A stretch of DNA of 64,000 bases from Tunturiibacter empetritectus (GTDB lineage Bacteria; Acidobacteriota; Terriglobia; Terriglobales; Acidobacteriaceae), in the NCBI RefSeq assembly GCF_014201375.1, contig NZ_JACHDZ010000008.1, positions 1 through 64,000 of the forward strand. The letters run 5' to 3'. How positions within the stretch are numbered: position 1 is the first letter of the stretch; each line of letters starts with the position of its first letter. A program made the translations under genes and the position numbers. The notes below the pieces were generated by a model. The model did no database searches. It was given only the letters and a program-made list of their open reading frames with translations, and had not been told where the DNA came from. This document shows positions 20,187 through 28,588 of this stretch, one piece after another.

Positions 20187-22046
20187 TCAATGAGCACGTT
20201 GTAGTACGCCCTCCTTGCCAATAACGAGTGAATCAGTAATTCCTTTACTCTCGGTGACGGTAAAGATGCGATCAACCGCAGGCAGCGTAATCTTCTCGGA
20301 CGCTCCACTGGGCCAATGTATATCGACGCTCGACACCGCGCTTGCTTCGCCTAGACCGAAATGTACTCGCATGTCATTTGACGAAAGATAGCTTCCACCG
20401 CTGAGCACATCGCCGCGCTGGCGGATGCCCATTGCGGTTAGATACACCGTGGCACCCACCGCATCACGAGGGCTTTTGGTGCCCCCAACAAGCTTCAACT
20501 CGACCCAATGATGATGGTCCGGATTGACGTTGCGCAAAAGCACAGGCGGCTGGTCCATATTGCTGATGACTACATCGATTTTTCCATCGTTGAACAGATC
20601 GCCAAAGGCCGCGCCCCGGCCGACGCTCACTGTTGCGAGTCCTGTACCTTCAACCGCCGGCACCACCTCGAACTTACCATTGGCCAAGTTGCGAAACAGC
20701 AAAGGCCTCTGTCCATAGGTCGTGCCCCAGTCCGGATGCTTGTCCACTTCGGGGTAGACGTGGCCGTTCGCAATGAGAAGGTCCTTCCATCCGTCGTTGT
20801 CATAGTCGAGAAAGCCGTCCCCAAAACCGACAAACGGGATCGTGGCTGCAGCAACACCGCATTTGTAGCTGACATCGGTAAAAACACCTGTACCGTCGTT
20901 TTTGAAGACAACATCGAAGTCATCCGAGAAGGTCGTGTTGACCAGATCGAGACGGCCATTGTTCTCGTAGTCGCCCACGGCGATGCCCATGTTCGCGACC
21001 TCGCGGCCGTCGCCGTTCAGAGCGTAGCCGCTCGCGTAGCTTTGGTCCTCGAACGTGCCGTCCCCTTTATTCATGTAGAGGTAGTTCGGCGTCGTGTCAT
21101 TGGCGACGAGCAGGTCTGGCTTCCCGTCATTATTTACGTCCGCAAAGAGGGCGCCGAGTCCGAAGAACCGGTCCAGGTCGCTAACTCCGAGCTTCTCACT
21201 GACATCTGTAAAAGTCCCGTCCCCATTGTTGTGAAAAAGATGGTCCCGCTCGCCCTTCAGACCGCGTGGTCCGCACATCACCGGAGACCCGCGGTACACG
21301 CACGAGGCATATCCGACAGCCTTGGTGCCGGCGGCGGGAGGATCGTTGATGTCAAAACTCAGATAACCGGCGACGAAGAGGTCCAACCTCCCATCTCCGT
21401 CGTAATCTCCGAAGGTCGCACCAGTGGACCATGTCCCGAGTGCTACGCCGGCCTTCTCTGCAACGTCGGTGAAAGTTCCGTTGTGATTATTGCGGTAAAG
21501 ACGATTCTTGCCGAAGTTGGTGACGTAGAGATCAGGCCAGCCATCGTTGTCGAAGTCCCCAACGACTACACCATATCCCCATCGATCATTTGTTACTCCG
21601 GCGTTGGCGGCGACATCGGTAAATGTGCCGTCGTGGTTATTGTGAAAGAGCGCGGCATGCGGCGATGCCTCTTTCCCATTGAGCGCAGCGACTGTAGAAC
21701 CATTCACGAAGTAGATGTCCAGCCAGCCGTCATTGTCGTAATCCAGCAGAGCGACGCCCGGCCCTTTGGCTTCCAGGATGAAGCGCTTTTCTGGCGTACC
21801 GGCCTTATGCCGCCAACGTGTGAGGCCTGCCTGCTCGGCCGTGTTCATGAAGACGATCGGTCCGGTTTTGACCAAACCGCCGGCAGTGATTGGCCGCTTC
21901 TCTGAGTCGAAGACAGCCGGAAAAGTCCCTCCAGTGGCCATACCACCTGTTCCACCCGGCTTGGGGGAAGGTGCTTGCGGCCAAATGATCAACGGCCAAA
22001 AGAGCACACCCACAAGAACGAGACTACGACTTATCTTCGAATCCAT
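20187..22046 (-). CDS. CRTAC1-like FG-GAP/VCBS repeat protein with ASPIC/UnbV domain
   Basis: ATG 22046 (MDSKISRSLVLVGVLFWPLI) has GGAGGA about 11 bases upstream and starts a signal peptide. The 619-residue protein has about seven calcium-binding-type FG-GAP/VCBS repeats (GVALLDYDNDGWLDIYFVNG, VVVGDFDNDGWPDLYVTNFG, GATFGDYDGDGRLDLFVAGY, ALFADVNNDGKPDLLVANDT and others), an integrin-like beta-propeller, and a C-terminal ASPIC/UnbV domain (WVELKLVGGTKSPRDAVGAT, VHFGLGEASAVSSVDIHWPS). Such proteins are exported and abundant in Acidobacteria and Planctomycetes, often beside TonB receptors and TPR proteins, and are of unknown molecular function. It is divergent from the TonB receptor at 22410. Confidence 0.92.
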   Translation of the reverse strand: MDSKISRSLVLVGVLFWPLIIWPQAPSPKPGGTGGMATGGTFPAVFDSEKRPITAGGLVKTGPIVFMNTAEQAGLTRWRHKAGTPEKRFILEAKGPGVALLDYDNDGWLDIYFVNGSTVAALNGKEASPHAALFHNNHDGTFTDVAANAGVTNDRWGYGVVVGDFDNDGWPDLYVTNFGKNRLYRNNHNGTFTDVAEKAGVALGTWSTGATFGDYDGDGRLDLFVAGYLSFDINDPPAAGTKAVGYASCVYRGSPVMCGPRGLKGERDHLFHNNGDGTFTDVSEKLGVSDLDRFFGLGALFADVNNDGKPDLLVANDTTPNYLYMNKGDGTFEDQSYASGYALNGDGREVANMGIAVGDYENNGRLDLVNTTFSDDFDVVFKNDGTGVFTDVSYKCGVAAATIPFVGFGDGFLDYDNDGWKDLLIANGHVYPEVDKHPDWGTTYGQRPLLFRNLANGKFEVVPAVEGTGLATVSVGRGAAFGDLFNDGKIDVVISNMDQPPVLLRNVNPDHHHWVELKLVGGTKSPRDAVGATVYLTAMGIRQRGDVLSGGSYLSSNDMRVHFGLGEASAVSSVDIHWPSGASEKITLPAVDRIFTVTESKGITDSLVIGKEGVLQRAH

Positions 22047-22409
22047 GCTAAAACAGGTCCTCCGCTGCAAGAATGTACTGTAACTATTGCTCCCACAGCG
22101 TATACAGCCTTGCATACGCCCCCTGCAACCCTATCCTACAAAAGGATGATTTTGCTCTAATAATTTGTGTTGACAGCGCAACAAATACAGGTTTAGTCTT
22201 CGACCCGAAATAAATACTTCTGATTTTACAGATGCACTCAAGACACTTTTGGGGCGCTTCAAGACAGTATTGGGAGCCCTGTCACTCTAATGTACGAAAC
22301 GAGATTTCTAGATGGTGTACCAAATTCTAAACAGTCAAACAAAATGCAGAGCCGAGTTATCGCAAGCTCTAACACTCGAGAAATTGAAAGTTTTTTGCGG
22401 AGGCAAATC
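22047..22409. promoter_or_regulatory. Divergent promoter region, ASPIC/UnbV versus TonB receptor
   Basis: 363 AT-rich bases. A TTGACA box at 22170-22175 followed 16 bases later by TTTAGT is a weak sigma-70-like candidate for the receptor, giving a long leader. No palindromic operator was evident. Confidence 0.35.
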
Positions 22410-25400
22410 ATGACGAACCGATCGTGGTACAGGGTACTTGCCCTGTCGATTCTTATGCTGGCGAGTATAGGTGTGTACGCGCAGCAAAACTCAGAAATCA
22501 CAGGAACAATCTCAGACAATCAAGGCGCGGCGATCCCGGGCGCCCAGGTAACGATCACCGCCGCGGACACAGGCTTCGTCAACAACACGGATACAAATGC
22601 AGCAGGCATCTACAGCTTTCCCGCGCTCAACGTTGGCACCTACGACCTGAAGGTGGAGGCGAAGGGCTTCAACACAGCGGTCCGCAAAGGGCTGCAAGTC
22701 AACATCTCCCAGGTGCTGCGCTATGACGTACCGATGAGCATCGGCAGCGTGACTGAGACGGTGACGATTTCCGCCACCGCCCTTACCGTGCAGACGGACT
22801 CTAACGTCGTCAGCACCCTCATCAACGCCGAACAGATCAGCGAAATCGCAACCCAGAACCGCAACTTCGCCGCTCTTGCCGCAATCGGCCTCGGCGCAAG
22901 CTCGCTGATGCCAGACAATAACACGCCGTCCTCCGGCGCTGGAGGCAGCAGCTTTAACTTCAGCATCAACGGACTCCGCCAAAGTCACAACATCTGGCTC
23001 GTCGACGGTGGCGAGTCTGATGACCGCGGCGGCGCCGGCGGCATGCAGATTATGCCCTCGCAGGATTCTATCTCCCAGTTTGAGGTGCTCGCCAGCAACT
23101 ACCCTCCGGACTACGGCATCTCCTCAGGTGCAACCATCTCCCTCGGCATCAAGAGCGGCACTCGCAACTTCCACGCCTCACTTTGGGAATTTAATCGCAA
23201 CACCGTATACGACGCCAACTATTTCCTCAATAAACAGAGCGACCAACCACGTCCGGGCCTGAACTACAACATCTACGGCTTCAATATCGGCGGACCGGTC
23301 ACGATTCCCCATGTCTACAACACCGGCCGAGAGAAGACCTTCTTCTTCTGGAACGAGGAGTGGCGCAAGATCAAGCAATCCCCTTCACCCAACACCAACA
23401 ACACATTGGCCGCTGCGGATTTTCCAGTTGCCGGCCAGCCTCTGCAATACGTTGCTCCCGCCTTTGCCAGCAACTCGAAGATCCTCGTGCCAAGCACTGT
23501 TTCCGACCCCGCATTCCTCGCGAAATTGGCATCGCTTGGCTTGACACCCGGAACCCCCTTCCCCAATGACACGATTCCCGCGGCTCTCATCGATCCTAAC
23601 GCCGTGGCCTATCTCGCGACAGGCGTTGTTCCAAAACCGAACACCCCCAACGGTCAGGCGCTCACATCGGCGCCTACACCGCTCAATGTGCGCGACGACG
23701 TCGTTCGAATCGACCATCGTGTCACCGACAAATGGCAGATTCTCGGGCACTACATCCACGATTCGGTCACGCAAACTCAGGGTGGACCTATGTTGGGGTG
23801 GTCCGGTGGCAGCTACAACACCATTACCAGCACCGTCAACAATCCCTCTAACAGTGCTGCTGTCCGGCTCACCGGAAGCATCTCGCCAACTCTTCTGGTG
23901 GAGGCCAGTTTCAACTATGACGGCAACGTTATCAACATCGTTAACAGCCCGAACTCGTTAAGGCCCGCCGGCTTCACTGCTAATCGATTCTTCAACAACA
24001 GTTCGAAGAATCTGCCGAATATGCAATGGAACGGCCAATATGGCGGGACTAATGAAAACCCCGCATCGGGTCCATGGCATAACGCGGCCCAGGACTACTC
24101 ACCCAAGGTTGATATCTCTTATCTCAAGGGCAAGCACTCAATGAAGTTTGGGTTCAGTTATAACCGCTATACCAAGAACCAGCAGCTCTTCGGTAATCCC
24201 GGCGGTGCTTACACGTTCAATACTGAAACCGGCGGAACCTATCAAGGTGTCACATACTCGGGCGATCCTTTTATGGACATGGTCCTCGGCCTTACCGATA
24301 GCTTCTCGCAGGCGGAGGACCTACCCGTTCGCCACTACGTCAACGAGACCACCTCGTTCTATGCCAATGACAACTGGAAAATAACCCCGCGCCTCAGCCT
24401 CCAATTGGGGCTTCGTTACGACGCTCTGCCCCATGCATGGGAGCGCGGTAACAATGTCTCCAACTTCGATCCCAAGGCTTATAACCCCAACAACGCACCA
24501 AGCTATGTCGCAAGTTCAACTCCCGGCATCTTCACCGGTGAGTTGGACCCGAATGGGCCAGGGTTCGCCACAGTAAACGGTTCGCGTTTCTACCTGAATG
24601 GCATCTATGTGGCGGGAGCGAACGGCGCCCCTCGCGGGCTCGTCAACAACGACTATTCAACGCTGCAGCCTCGCGTAGGCTTCTCTGACGATCTGTTCGG
24701 AGACGGGAAGACGGTCCTTCGCGGCGGGTTCGGCACCTTCTTCGAGCGCTTGCAGGGCAACGATATCTACAACGCTGCGACAACTCCGCCCTTCTTCAAC
24801 AATCCGTCGGCGTCCAACGTTTACGTCGCAGATCCAAGCACAAGCTGGGTGAGTGGACAGACCGCTGCACAACCGTTCTTCGCCCAGTCGGCTACAACAC
24901 TGGCTAAAAACTATCCCGCGCCGGAGGTTGCGCAGTTCAGCTTGGGTATCCAGCATGAAATCGCTCCGTCGGTCGTCGCTGTCATTCAGTATGTCGGCAA
25001 CCTTGCATGGCATCAGAACATCGAGCGCCGTATCAACAACTATCCCCTCAATACCCCTATGGCCATCCGCGCCTGGGCGGGTGACTCAAACAACGTTTCC
25101 GGAACCAACACCTTCCCAAGCACAACACCTGGCGTTGCGCAGCAGCGCTCAAACGGCGACTTTTACCGCACCTTCCAGGGCTGGCAGCAGCTTACCCAGC
25201 AGGAGAACACCACCAATGGAAACTACAACGGCTTCCAGTTGGGTGTTCGCGCGCAGAGCTGGCATAATCTGAGCGGTGAAGCCGACTACACCTGGTCGCA
25301 CACAATCGACCTCACCAGCGGGGACCTGACCCAGGTCGGCAACCCCTACGACCTGAAGTATGACAAAGGCTCCGGCGCGTACGACCGACGTCATATCTTC

Positions 25401-25973
25401 AACGTGAACTACATCTACAAGCTCCCCTTCTTCACGAGCCCGGGTCTGACGCACACGCTCTTGGGTGGATGGGAGATTTCCGGCACAGCTGTCTTTCAAA
25501 CCGGCACCATTGTCAACAACGGCGGTATTGGCAACCTGGGCACAAGCCTGAGCGTAGGCTATGACACCATCGGCCTGGGCGGCGGATACGACAATCGTCC
25601 CGACGTAGTCGGCCCGATTCATTACGTCAAGAAGCAGCACCAGTGGTTTGATCAGTCTGCGTTCAAAGCCCCGCTTCCGGCATGGGCAGGAAGTACTACC
25701 CAGGGCTTCGGCAATGCTGGCAAGGACGTAGTTATCGGCCCAGGTCGCGTCAACTTCAACACATCGCTCTATAAAGCCTTCGCGATTACGGAACGAGCTC
25801 GCTTCGAGCTTCGCTTCGAGTCGTTCAACACCTTCAACCACACCGAGTTCGCCAATATCGGTAACAGCTTCCAAGGATTTAATACCGATGGCAGCGCGAA
25901 GGGTAGCTTTGGTCAGGTCACCAGTACGTTTGACCCCAGAACCCTCGAGCTGGGAGGCAAGCTCATCTTCTAA
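22410..25973 (+). CDS. Oar-like TonB-dependent receptor with carboxypeptidase-regulatory domain
   Basis: ATG 22410 is preceded by GGAGG at 22399-22403; MTNRSWYRVLALSILMLASI with VYAQQ is a signal peptide. Residues about 27-110 form a CarboxypepD_reg-like/Cna-B sandwich (GTISDNQGAAIPGAQVTITA, SFPALNVGTYDLKVEAKGF), then a plug-like domain (NFSINGLRQSHNIWLVDGGE) and a very long outer-membrane barrel ending GGKLIF with a terminal Phe. At 1187 residues it has the usual size of acidobacterial Oar-like receptors, which take the place of SusC-type porins for large ligands. No SusD partner is present; the TPR, cytochrome and ASPIC/UnbV proteins are its neighbours. A rho-independent terminator follows. 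Confidence 0.93.
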   Translation: MTNRSWYRVLALSILMLASIGVYAQQNSEITGTISDNQGAAIPGAQVTITAADTGFVNNTDTNAAGIYSFPALNVGTYDLKVEAKGFNTAVRKGLQVNISQVLRYDVPMSIGSVTETVTISATALTVQTDSNVVSTLINAEQISEIATQNRNFAALAAIGLGASSLMPDNNTPSSGAGGSSFNFSINGLRQSHNIWLVDGGESDDRGGAGGMQIMPSQDSISQFEVLASNYPPDYGISSGATISLGIKSGTRNFHASLWEFNRNTVYDANYFLNKQSDQPRPGLNYNIYGFNIGGPVTIPHVYNTGREKTFFFWNEEWRKIKQSPSPNTNNTLAAADFPVAGQPLQYVAPAFASNSKILVPSTVSDPAFLAKLASLGLTPGTPFPNDTIPAALIDPNAVAYLATGVVPKPNTPNGQALTSAPTPLNVRDDVVRIDHRVTDKWQILGHYIHDSVTQTQGGPMLGWSGGSYNTITSTVNNPSNSAAVRLTGSISPTLLVEASFNYDGNVINIVNSPNSLRPAGFTANRFFNNSSKNLPNMQWNGQYGGTNENPASGPWHNAAQDYSPKVDISYLKGKHSMKFGFSYNRYTKNQQLFGNPGGAYTFNTETGGTYQGVTYSGDPFMDMVLGLTDSFSQAEDLPVRHYVNETTSFYANDNWKITPRLSLQLGLRYDALPHAWERGNNVSNFDPKAYNPNNAPSYVASSTPGIFTGELDPNGPGFATVNGSRFYLNGIYVAGANGAPRGLVNNDYSTLQPRVGFSDDLFGDGKTVLRGGFGTFFERLQGNDIYNAATTPPFFNNPSASNVYVADPSTSWVSGQTAAQPFFAQSATTLAKNYPAPEVAQFSLGIQHEIAPSVVAVIQYVGNLAWHQNIERRINNYPLNTPMAIRAWAGDSNNVSGTNTFPSTTPGVAQQRSNGDFYRTFQGWQQLTQQENTTNGNYNGFQLGVRAQSWHNLSGEADYTWSHTIDLTSGDLTQVGNPYDLKYDKGSGAYDRRHIFNVNYIYKLPFFTSPGLTHTLLGGWEISGTAVFQTGTIVNNGGIGNLGTSLSVGYDTIGLGGGYDNRPDVVGPIHYVKKQHQWFDQSAFKAPLPAWAGSTTQGFGNAGKDVVIGPGRVNFNTSLYKAFAITERARFELRFESFNTFNHTEFANIGNSFQGFNTDGSAKGSFGQVTSTFDPRTLELGGKLIF

Positions 25974-25990
25974 ACCAACATTCAACCCCA

Positions 25991-26022
25991 GGGCGCGGCA
26001 GTCATCCTGCCGCGCCCTTTTT
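25991..26022 (+). terminator. Rho-independent terminator of the TonB receptor gene
   Basis: GGGCGCGGCA (25991-26000), loop GTCATCC, TGCCGCGCCC (26008-26017), then TTTTT: a perfect 10-bp stem with a T-tract 17 bases after the receptor stop codon. Confidence 0.93.
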
Positions 26023-26024
26023 AT

Positions 26025-26279
26025 TGACTGTCATTCCGGCCGGAACGCAGCGGAGTGGAGAAATCTGCTGCTTGCCTGTAGCCCATCCTAAACTTCAATG
26101 AAACGGGGAGCCTCGGTGACTCCTGCATCATGACCTCCCTAAAGTAAGTCCATTTTTAATTGGTGACAACTCTATCTTTCCCAATTGTCCGGCAAGAACA
26201 TCTGTCAACCTCCAGATCACCTAAACAAGCTCATAGGGAATGGCGGAGTAGTTCCCGCCATTTTGCTAAAGGGAAATCA
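26025..26279. other. Intergenic region with REP-like fragment and small hairpin
   Basis: Part of the 521-base gap between the TonB receptor and the TPR gene. Bases 26030-26070 look like a dispersed intergenic repeat (CATTCCGGCCGGAACGCAGC). A hairpin AATGGCGG/CCGCCATT (26239-26262) followed by a short T run could act as a weak terminator. Confidence 0.4.
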
Positions 26280-26390
26280 ATGGCAAAGAGAAAGGCTCCA
26301 GCCACCGGGCCTTTCTCACTGCCTGAAGGGGAGGCCGAAAGGTCCGTTTCGCCTAAGGTAGCCGCTCTAACCGTGCCTCAACCCCAGTAA
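26280..26390 (+). CDS. Possible 36-residue small protein
   Basis: ATG 26280 follows AAAGGGAAATCA, a fair ribosome site, and encodes MAKRKAPATGPFSLPEGEAE and onward to a TAA. It is basic at the start and Pro-rich, with no recognised family. It sits between the TonB receptor terminator and the TPR gene. Could equally be chance; a search for conservation next to this TPR gene in related genomes would decide. Confidence 0.25.
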   Translation: MAKRKAPATGPFSLPEGEAERSVSPKVAALTVPQPQ

Positions 26391-26494
26391 TATAAATATG
26401 GCCTTAGCCGCTGAGGTACCCCTGGGGAGTCTGCCGACCAGGTCCGGACTTAACGCTCTATGAGAGTAATTTGTGCAAAAACCGGGAGGGGGGA

Positions 26495-27634
26495 GTGAAG
26501 CGACACAGCCGGACATGGTTGCTAATCGGAGCTTGCTGGATGGCCATGTCGGGAGCTCTAGCCCAAAACAACGCCGGACAAAACGCACTCGCCCTGGAGC
26601 AGCAGGGCAGGAACGCGGAAGCGGAGGCTGCCTGGCGCGCGATAACAAAAGGCGACCCGCACAACGCTGAGGCCTTCGCGCATCTGGGCCTCGTCGAGTC
26701 GCGCCAAGAGAACTACGGCGAAGCCCTCGCCAGCTATCACCACGCGCTCGAGCTAAATCCAGCACTGCCCGGTTTGCAGATGAACCTCGGCCTCGCTTTC
26801 TTCAAGGCGAAGGACTTCAAAGACTCCATCAAGCCCTTCACCGCCGAGTTGCAGAAGCACCCCGGCGACCAGCGATTGATCATCCTGATCGGCATGGCCC
26901 ACTACGGCATGGGCGACTACTTCGTCGCGATTCCTTACCTTAAACAGGCCGCCGACCGCGACCCGCAGAGCCTCCCTCTGCGCCTGACCCTCGCGCACAG
27001 TTGCATGTTGAGCAAGCAGTTCCAGTGCGTCCTCGATGTTTACAAAGAGATCCTCGCACTCAACGCAGACTCCGCCGAAGCCGACATGCTTGCCGGCGAG
27101 GCGCTGGACGAGAAAGGCGACAGTTCTGGAGCCATCGAACAGTTCCGCGCCGCCGTCCACACCAACCCAAAGGAACCGAACGTACACTTTGGCCTGGGAT
27201 ATCTGCTCTGGACCCAGAGCCAATATGCAGATGCTGCCAAAGAATTTCAGGCCGAACTGGACAATGACCCGCAGCACGTCCAGGCCCGCGCCTGCCTGGG
27301 CGACTCGTACGTTCAACTCAACGACTACGCGAGAGCAGAACCGGAGCTGGAAAAAGCACTCGCGGCCGACCCGACCCTGGGCCCGGCCCATCGCGATCTC
27401 GGCATCATCTACGCCGATCAGGACCGCAAAGAAGACGCCGTTCGCGAGTTACAAAAAGCGATTGAGCTCGACCCCAAAGATGTCGCTCCGCACTGGCGCC
27501 TTGCCAAGCTTGATCAGGCGATGGGAAAGAAGGAAGAAGCCAAGGCTGAATTTGCTAAGGCCAGCAGTATGAATAAGGAGTCGATCCAGGCCCTTTCTCA
27601 GAAGCTGGCAACAGCGCCAAAGCCAGCGCAGTGA
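26495..27634 (+). CDS. Secreted tetratricopeptide-repeat protein
   Basis: The start chosen is GTG 26495, directly after a GGGAGGGGGG ribosome site; the open frame extends to a TTG at 26471 without one. A signal peptide follows (TWLLIGACWMAMSGALAQ). The rest, about 350 residues, is nine to ten TPR units, for example AFAHLGLVESRQENYGEALA, AHRDLGIIYADQDRKEDAVR and AIELDPKDVAPHWRLAKLDQ. TPR solenoids mediate protein-protein contacts; exported to the periplasm, this may scaffold the receptor or the cytochrome. It follows the TonB receptor on the same strand and converges on the small coiled-coil genes. Partner unknown. Confidence 0.9.
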   Translation: MKRHSRTWLLIGACWMAMSGALAQNNAGQNALALEQQGRNAEAEAAWRAITKGDPHNAEAFAHLGLVESRQENYGEALASYHHALELNPALPGLQMNLGLAFFKAKDFKDSIKPFTAELQKHPGDQRLIILIGMAHYGMGDYFVAIPYLKQAADRDPQSLPLRLTLAHSCMLSKQFQCVLDVYKEILALNADSAEADMLAGEALDEKGDSSGAIEQFRAAVHTNPKEPNVHFGLGYLLWTQSQYADAAKEFQAELDNDPQHVQARACLGDSYVQLNDYARAEPELEKALAADPTLGPAHRDLGIIYADQDRKEDAVRELQKAIELDPKDVAPHWRLAKLDQAMGKKEEAKAEFAKASSMNKESIQALSQKLATAPKPAQ

Positions 27635-27655
27635 TTCCGCCCGACGCGAGGGAGT

Positions 27656-28054
27656 CTATTGAGCCGCCTTCATCTTCTCCTTCAGACTCTTTGCCAGTCT
27701 TTCAACTTCCTCTGCCTTCTTGATGACAGCGATCGAAAGTGTGTCCTTGTTGCTCTTTGCCACCTCAGCTTTCAGCTCCTGCGTGAGCTGGTAAAGCTTC
27801 TGAGTGTCGGCCATCAACTGCGCCCGAAGTGCCTCGGCAGGCGTCATCGGTTTGGAGGGTTCCAGTTGCTTCTGTACTGATGTATCGGGGGACTTCTTGT
27901 CAGTCGGCGCACAAGTCTGGCTTTGAGCATTGGGGGAATCGCCGCAGCTCTGCTGAGGCGGAGTCTCCTTCTGTGCCTGCGCTCCCACCAAACTACAAAG
28001 CATTACCAGAAACACCAGGGCAGCAAGCGTAAAACGAAACAAACCCAGTTTCAT
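27656..28054 (-). CDS. Small exported Pro-rich/coiled-coil protein
   Basis: ATG 28054 (MKLGLFRFTLAALVFLVMLC) starts a signal peptide ending near LVGAQAQ. The mature part has a Pro/Ser/Thr-rich linker with two Cys (CGDSPNAQSQTC) and a C-terminal charged helix (LYQLTQELKAEVAKSNKDTL, KKAEEVERLAKSLKEKMKAA) predicted to form a coiled coil. 132 residues, no named family recognised. The helix is clearly related to that of the next gene (28109-28492), 54 bases upstream on the same strand; they look like diverged tandem paralogues transcribed together with the heptaheme cytochrome. Confidence 0.75.
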   Translation of the reverse strand: MKLGLFRFTLAALVFLVMLCSLVGAQAQKETPPQQSCGDSPNAQSQTCAPTDKKSPDTSVQKQLEPSKPMTPAEALRAQLMADTQKLYQLTQELKAEVAKSNKDTLSIAVIKKAEEVERLAKSLKEKMKAAQ

Positions 28055-28108
28055 AGTGACGCCTATACCTTCCTTCTCCATCCCCAAAACAAGCCTTAGC
28101 AGTCGTCA

Positions 28109-28492
28109 TCACTGTGACTTCATGGAATTCTTCACCGTCTTCGCCAGCTTTTCGATCTCGGCAGCCTTCTGAGCGCTGACGCTCAGCGGGCTGCCCTTGT
28201 CGCCTTTCTCCATCTCGTCCTTCAGTTGTTGCGCCAATCGGACCAGCCTATCGGTCGCAGCGGCCACTTGTTGCCTGACTTGAGCCTTGCGAAGTTGAGC
28301 AGCCTGTTGTTGTCGCACTTTCTCAAGCGGGTCTTCCTTGTATTTATCGTGCAGGTCAGGATCGCGTGGCGTCGGATTCGGGAGATAAATCTGTTGGTTC
28401 TGCGCCGCTGCAACATAATAGAGGCCGTAACTCACCGCAGCAACTGCAATAAGTCTCCGAATTGACCTTAGTCTGCTACTTAGGGCTGGCAT
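28109..28492 (-). CDS. Small exported/anchored coiled-coil protein, paralogue of 27656-28054
   Basis: 127 residues from ATG 28492 (MPALSSRLRSIRRLIAVAAV): a basic start and a hydrophobic segment (signal peptide or anchor), then a polar Gln-rich helix (KVRQQQAAQLRKAQVRQQVA) and a C-terminal helix (RLVRLAQQLKDEMEKGDKGS, SAQKAAEIEKLAKTVKNSMK). The ending AEIEKLAKTVKNSMK aligns with AEEVERLAKSLKEKMK of the downstream protein. It lies between the cytochrome gene and its paralogue on one strand, so an operon is likely. Function unknown. Confidence 0.75.
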   Translation of the reverse strand: MPALSSRLRSIRRLIAVAAVSYGLYYVAAAQNQQIYLPNPTPRDPDLHDKYKEDPLEKVRQQQAAQLRKAQVRQQVAAATDRLVRLAQQLKDEMEKGDKGSPLSVSAQKAAEIEKLAKTVKNSMKSQ

Positions 28493-28588
28493 GAGTTGGC
28501 TCCCGCCACCGGCTGATTAGAGTGAATCAGATTGCAACAAACTTCGTCCAGCGAAAAGCAGTCTCTCTCGCGGGACTTTTGCACGACC

